NCBI GenBank assembly: GCA_022704645.1
Contig: JAKJGA010000071.1
Coordinates: forward strand, 1 to 8,514
From: Spirochaetota bacterium
Lineage (GTDB): Bacteria; Spirochaetota; UBA4802; JAFGJZ01
Reading direction: 5' to 3'
DNA: 8,514 nucleotides
Shown here: positions 5,324-8,514 of the stretch, piece by piece
How positions within the stretch are numbered: position 1 is the stretch's first letter
How the letters are laid out: each line of letters opens with the position of its first letter
The notes under the pieces: model-generated
The model's input: only the letters and a program-made list of their open reading frames with translations
Databases searched by the model: none
What the model was told of the DNA's origin: nothing
Program-made: the position numbers and the translations under genes

Positions 5324-6796
5324 TCCGTTTCTGTTTCTTCCTCTGCGGCCCGCGTTTTCCTTGGTTTTTTTGGAATCTCTTTTTTTCGGAAATTTATTAG
5401 CCTGCGCGATTTTATTCTTTTCAGTTTTAGTTTTTGGTTTCGGCTTAACTTTGCTTTTGTTTTCAGCCGCTGCCGCTTCTTTGCGTTTTCTATCCTTTCC
5501 TTCGAGTTTAATTACTATTGGAATGCCGTGAATTCCGAGAAGTTTCTGAAACTCTTTCTGCAGAAAGCGGACTGCATCTGCGCGGAAATTTTTCTCGTTA
5601 TTTACGAAAAGTTTGAACTGAGGCGGAATCGTGTCAACCTGAGTGGCGTAATAAATCTTTATATCGCTTCCGAGTGAAGGCAGTTTGTGCTCTCTTTGAA
5701 TTTCTTCAAGCGCTTTGTTCAGTTTTGCCGTTCCGATACGCTTGGATGCTTTCTCTTTCATATCTATTGCTGTTTTTAACAGCTTATGAATTCTTGTTTT
5801 TTCTTTTGCAGATATTGCGATGATAGGGAAATCTGCTGTGCGGTAGAATTTAAATAGAAGATATTCCTTGAATTCTTCGAAAGTTTTATCGGTTTTTGTT
5901 ACCGCATCCCATTTGTTTACCGCAATTATAAGAGGTTTGTTAACCTCAAGGATCTGGTCAGCGATTTTTTTATCTGCTTCGGTTAGTCCCTGCGCTGCGT
6001 CAATCAGATGAACAACAACATCCGAATCCTTTATTGACTGAATCGATCGGTTTAGTGAATAGTATTCAACATCTTCCTTGATTCTTTTTTTGCGTCTTAT
6101 ACCTGCTGTATCTATGATTTCGATGGTTTTCTCTTCAAAGCGGAAAGAATCATTAACAGAATCGCGTGTTGTGCCGGGTATATCCGAAACTATTGATCTT
6201 TCGCAGCCCATGAAAGCATTAAGAAGCGTCGATTTGCCTGCATTCGGTTTTCCGACAAGTGAAATTTTAAGATCAGGCTCTCCGATACTTTTCGGTGAAT
6301 GAGGAATCAGGTCGGCTATTTTATCGAGAAGCATCGGAATGTTGAAATTGCTCTTCGCTGAAATCGGAAGAATGTCATTTACTCCAAGCTCGTAGAAGTT
6401 CGACATGTTTCTCAACTCGTCCGATGAATCCATTTTGTTTACTGCGACAATCATCGGCTTGGAAAGTTTTCTGATTTTTGAAATAAGAGTGTGATCAAAC
6501 TTTTCAACAGAAGGATTTTCGAGAAGAAAGACTATTAAATCAGCATTTTCAAGATGATTTTCTGCATTTGAAATGATTTTTGAAGATAATTCGGAATCTT
6601 TAGGCAGATCTAGTCCCGGAGTATCGGATAAAATGAATGAACACTTGGGATGATTGACTTTGAAATTCAAAATGTCGCGGGTGAGACCCGGAAGATCATC
6701 AACGATCGCGTGTTTTTTCTTGATAAGTGAATTGAACAGCGTTGATTTTCCAACGTTTCTTCTTCCTATGATGACTACAAGTGGTATCTGTTTCAT
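5315..6796 (-). CDS. der: Ribosome assembly GTPase Der (EngA)
   Basis: 493 residues. Der is an essential GTPase with two tandem G domains that helps mature the 50S subunit. G domain 1: G1 GRRNVGKS (11-18, with Arg where Pro is usual), PGLTRD switch (36-41), G3 DTPG (58-61), G4 NKMD (120-123), G5 SAK (146-148). G domain 2: GKPNAGKS (182-189), PGTTRD (207-212), DTAG (229-232), NKWD (294-297), SAK (329-331). A KH-like domain covers about 350-433, including the LP-SLGSDIKIYYATQ region typical of the family. A basic tail (434-493) rich in Lys, Arg, Ala and Asn, ending GRRGRNRNGRG, probably contacts rRNA; family members often have shorter tails. The start is supported by GGAAG seven bases upstream. 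The gene is alone on its strand, converging on recR with a 4-nt overlap. Confidence 0.97.
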   Translation of the reverse strand: MKQIPLVVIIGRRNVGKSTLFNSLIKKKHAIVDDLPGLTRDILNFKVNHPKCSFILSDTPGLDLPKDSELSSKIISNAENHLENADLIVFLLENPSVEKFDHTLISKIRKLSKPMIVAVNKMDSSDELRNMSNFYELGVNDILPISAKSNFNIPMLLDKIADLIPHSPKSIGEPDLKISLVGKPNAGKSTLLNAFMGCERSIVSDIPGTTRDSVNDSFRFEEKTIEIIDTAGIRRKKRIKEDVEYYSLNRSIQSIKDSDVVVHLIDAAQGLTEADKKIADQILEVNKPLIIAVNKWDAVTKTDKTFEEFKEYLLFKFYRTADFPIIAISAKEKTRIHKLLKTAIDMKEKASKRIGTAKLNKALEEIQREHKLPSLGSDIKIYYATQVDTIPPQFKLFVNNEKNFRADAVRFLQKEFQKLLGIHGIPIVIKLEGKDRKRKEAAAAENKSKVKPKPKTKTEKNKIAQANKFPKKRDSKKTKENAGRRGRNRNGRG

Positions 6797-6844
6797 TTTT
6801 TTTCTTCCGCGTAAAATTATATTTGATAATTATTCAATAAGAGA

Positions 6845-6873
6845 AATATATTTCGATCGATTTGATTCGGCAA
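6845..6873 (-). promoter_or_regulatory. Likely der promoter
   Basis: On the minus strand TTGCCG (6873-6868, four of six) is followed after exactly 17 nt by TATATT (6850-6845, five of six). The predicted start near 6838 gives a leader of about 42 nt containing GGAAG (6808-6804). The spacer carries a TCGATCGA palindrome (6853-6860). A perfect TATAAT at 6821-6816 has no -35 partner and lies too near the ribosome site. Confidence 0.5.
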
Positions 6874-6887
6874 TAGATAAAAATATC

Positions 6888-6905
6888 ATTTGAATGATTT
6901 CAAAT
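6888..6905. repeat. Perfect inverted repeat in the divergent control region
   Basis: ATTTGAA (6888-6894), spacer TGAT, TTCAAAT (6899-6905): 7-bp arms with no mismatch. An overlapping dyad, ATCATT-TG-AATGAT (6885-6898), shares the centre region. It lies between der and the lysine-rich gene, just upstream of the predicted der -35 box, where an operator would be placed. The sequence is AT-rich, so chance cannot be excluded. Confidence 0.4.
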
Positions 6906-6968
6906 ACCAGTTTTTTAACTTGCATAACATTATTAAAGCACTTTTTATGTGATTATATAAAAAAAAGC

Positions 6969-6995
6969 TTGATAATTAAACTTGTTTATTATAGA
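6969..6995 (+). promoter_or_regulatory. Possible promoter of the lysine-rich protein gene
   Basis: TTGATA (6969-6974, five of six to consensus) and TATAGA (6990-6995) are separated by 15 nt, two short of the ideal. The predicted start near 7002 gives a 25-nt leader with a strong GAGGAG. It is the best pair I can find in this interval but not compelling. Confidence 0.3.
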
Positions 6996-7026
6996 AGAAT
7001 GTATTAATCAATTAGAGGAGTTAAAA

Positions 7027-7227
7027 ATGGCGGAGAAATCTCTCAAACAGCTTCTTGCAGATGACAAAAAATGCAAAGACAAAATCAAGAAAGCTAAGGA
7101 TCAGATCGCAGCTGATCAGAAAACTCTCAAAGTTCTTGCAGAAAAAATCAAAGATGCAAAAGCTAAAGAAGCAGCTGCTAAGAAAAACAGCAAGAAAGTT
7201 GTTAAAAAAGCTGTTAAAAAGAAGTAA
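7027..7227 (+). CDS. Small lysine-rich histone-like coiled-coil protein
   Basis: 66 residues from the ATG at 7027, which has GAGGAG (7015-7020) six bases upstream; an in-frame TTG-type extension from 6982 has no ribosome site. The protein holds 24 lysines and no arginine, with a single cysteine (C16). Residues 3-50 look like one continuous, charge-patterned helix, probably a coiled coil, and 51-66 (AKKNSKKVVKKAVKKK) form a basic tail like that of bacterial histone H1-like proteins. The simplest reading is a nucleoid-associated or RNA-binding protein, by composition only; chlamydial Hc1-type proteins are the nearest familiar comparison, without implying homology. The strong ribosome site and dedicated terminator suggest a monocistronic, abundant product. 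Confidence 0.75.
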   Translation: MAEKSLKQLLADDKKCKDKIKKAKDQIAADQKTLKVLAEKIKDAKAKEAAAKKNSKKVVKKAVKKK

Positions 7228-7245
7228 TTCGTTTTTTCTTTTTTT

Positions 7246-7276
7246 AAAAGGCTGCTTTCGGGCAGTCTTTTTTTTT
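7246..7276 (+). terminator. Intrinsic terminator after the lysine-rich gene
   Basis: The 5' arm AAAAGGCTGC (7246-7255), loop TTTCGG, and 3' arm GCAGTCTTTT (7262-7271) form a 10-bp stem with one G-U pair. The run of nine T starts at 7268. It lies 18 nt after the stop codon. The reverse strand has only a TTTT after the stem, so it is mainly one-directional. Confidence 0.88.
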
Positions 7277-7364
7277 ATTCCCCCGCATCTTATCTTCTTG
7301 TTTCTAAAGGTAATCTTTAATTCTTCCGAAAATAAAAATGGGAATCTAATATTCGGAGATTTTT

Positions 7365-8514
7365 GTGTATACATACAAAGAGCGCAAGCAGAGATTTTTC
7401 AGTGAGATAACCAATAAAGAGCAGATATATTCTATATTAAAGGTTAAATTCAATCAAAAGTCTCTTAAGATAAAATTTGATCTTGATGCGCGCGAAATTC
7501 TTTTTAATGAATTCAATGATTCCGATCATACAATCATGGTTGTTACCGACGAAAATTATATTCCTAACGCCGAAGGCATTATTGTTGTTTCGGCTCTTCT
7601 TGAAAAATATTTTGAAGCAGATCTGAAAATTTTAGAAAAAAAGACCGATGGTTATTTCAAATGTTCGGTTCACGGCGGCCGCATTGCGACTACAGGAAGA
7701 TCCGATCTGCGATTTAAGGTGAATGAGGACGATGTAGTTGCTTCAAATTTCAGATTTTCAAAGTATTCAATTGATTTAAACACTTATACTCTTCCAACGA
7801 GCATAAAAGTTATACTCGACCAGTTCGAATCAAGCAAGCGCTCAAGCGCCGATTACTATGAAATAGGTTATTTTGATACTGAAGACGATATTCTTCTTGC
7901 AGTAAAGAAAACAAATTCATCACTTTTGATTTCTGATTTGAATGATTCTTCGACTTTTTCTCCTCCGATTGAAGGTTTTCTTGATTTCAGGGCAATTTTA
8001 CGCGAAAAATCTGATCACTATATTTCCAAGCTCAAAGAAAAAGGTTATATCTCCGTCGCGATGATTCCAATCGTTTATATTTCTGATTCCGAGTCAGTAA
8101 TTCCATTTGCTTACATTAGAATGTATTCTAAGACAAAAAAATACGATCTTGATGATGTTTTTTCGATGAAGGAGGATTCTTTCCGCCTTGTAGAACGAAT
8201 TCGTGAAGCAAATACGGTTCTTCTTTCACAGAAACAGCGTATAACCGACATAAGCCGCGGTGGTCTGAAGCTTTTAATCGATAATGATGAACTTAAGCGC
8301 TATCTTATAAAGTCACGCGGTTTCGTTTTTGATATAGTTTTTAAACTGCAGGCGCCTATTACGATTTATGCCGAGATACGCTTTACTGGAACGGATGATG
8401 AGAAGAATTTGATTCTGGGCATGTGTTTTGTCGGCAACTCTTCGAGAAAAGATCAGATGAAACATTTATATGATATTCTTGAGCCGATGGAGCTTGAATA
8501 CAAGAAAAAGCTGA
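7365..8514 (+). CDS. PilZ-domain-like protein, possible c-di-GMP receptor (partial, 3' end missing)
   Basis: An uninterrupted frame of 383 codons runs off the right edge. The GTG start at 7365 is set by GGAG (7355-7358) six bases upstream. The C-terminal half has PilZ signatures: RLVER (274-278, matching RxxxR) and DISRGG (295-300, matching D/N-x-S-x-x-G), followed by strands LKLLID, FVFDIVFKL, ITIYAEIRF and LILGMCFVG, as expected for the PilZ beta-barrel. Such proteins bind cyclic di-GMP and control motility, adhesion or envelope functions. A second RxxxR (RSDLR, 112-116) lies in the N-terminal half without a following DxSxxG, perhaps a degenerate PilZ-like domain. Overall layout recalls the DUF1577-type proteins I know from Leptospira, but I could not compare sequences. 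No signal peptide or membrane segment is seen, so it is probably cytoplasmic. It is separated from the upstream gene by a terminator; no clear promoter found. Confidence 0.75.
   Translation, partial: MYTYKERKQRFFSEITNKEQIYSILKVKFNQKSLKIKFDLDAREILFNEFNDSDHTIMVVTDENYIPNAEGIIVVSALLEKYFEADLKILEKKTDGYFKCSVHGGRIATTGRSDLRFKVNEDDVVASNFRFSKYSIDLNTYTLPTSIKVILDQFESSKRSSADYYEIGYFDTEDDILLAVKKTNSSLLISDLNDSSTFSPPIEGFLDFRAILREKSDHYISKLKEKGYISVAMIPIVYISDSESVIPFAYIRMYSKTKKYDLDDVFSMKEDSFRLVERIREANTVLLSQKQRITDISRGGLKLLIDNDELKRYLIKSRGFVFDIVFKLQAPITIYAEIRFTGTDDEKNLILGMCFVGNSSRKDQMKHLYDILEPMELEYKKKL

Noticed and set aside
7021..7374. 117-codon minus-strand frame rich in Phe
   Set aside because: It is the antisense shadow of the lysine-rich gene and crosses its terminator.
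1..8514. CRISPR array, insertion sequence or integrase
   Set aside because: No regularly spaced direct repeats, no transposase or recombinase motif and no terminal inverted repeats with flanking duplications were seen.

Overview
The window looks like a bacterial chromosome of low to moderate GC. My best guess is a spirochaete or a close relative, at about 50% confidence. The pointers are a long PilZ-type protein of a kind I associate with spirochaetes, a ribbon-helix-helix antitoxin of a type I associate with Treponema-like genomes, a lipoprotein signal with a relaxed lipobox, and a tiny lysine-rich histone-like protein. None of these is decisive. The standard code is used: TAA, TAG and TGA all end genes here.

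Positions 1-2670 are an accessory block, very AT-rich (sample lines of the lipoprotein genes count 17-23% GC). It opens with a toxin-first HigB/HigA-type toxin-antitoxin pair behind a near-consensus promoter. A putative lipoprotein follows. Its stop codon overlaps the GTG of a small membrane-protein frame that is broken by one in-frame TGA. Next come a ribbon-helix-helix antitoxin with no visible toxin partner, a possible 32-residue membrane peptide, and a second putative lipoprotein. The mix of toxin-antitoxin genes, unrecognised lipoproteins and decayed membrane frames is typical of a variable region.

Positions 2769-5318 are the conserved housekeeping operon dnaX-ybaB-recR, with gaps of +1 nt and -1 nt that suggest translational coupling. 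The products are the clamp-loader subunit, a nucleoid-associated protein and a recombinational repair protein. dnaX carries an A9 and an A10 run in the linker before its C-terminal tau-type domain. Every +1 or -1 slip at either run meets a stop within eight codons, so this is a good candidate for programmed production of a short gamma-type subunit.

recR converges on der (minus strand, 5315-6796), a tandem GTPase for ribosome assembly. The two stop codons overlap in a TTAA that sits inside a perfect hairpin. Upstream of der is a divergent control region (6797-7026) with a likely der promoter and a perfect inverted repeat. It is followed by a 66-residue lysine-rich protein with a strong intrinsic terminator, and then by a GTG-started PilZ-like protein that runs off the right edge.
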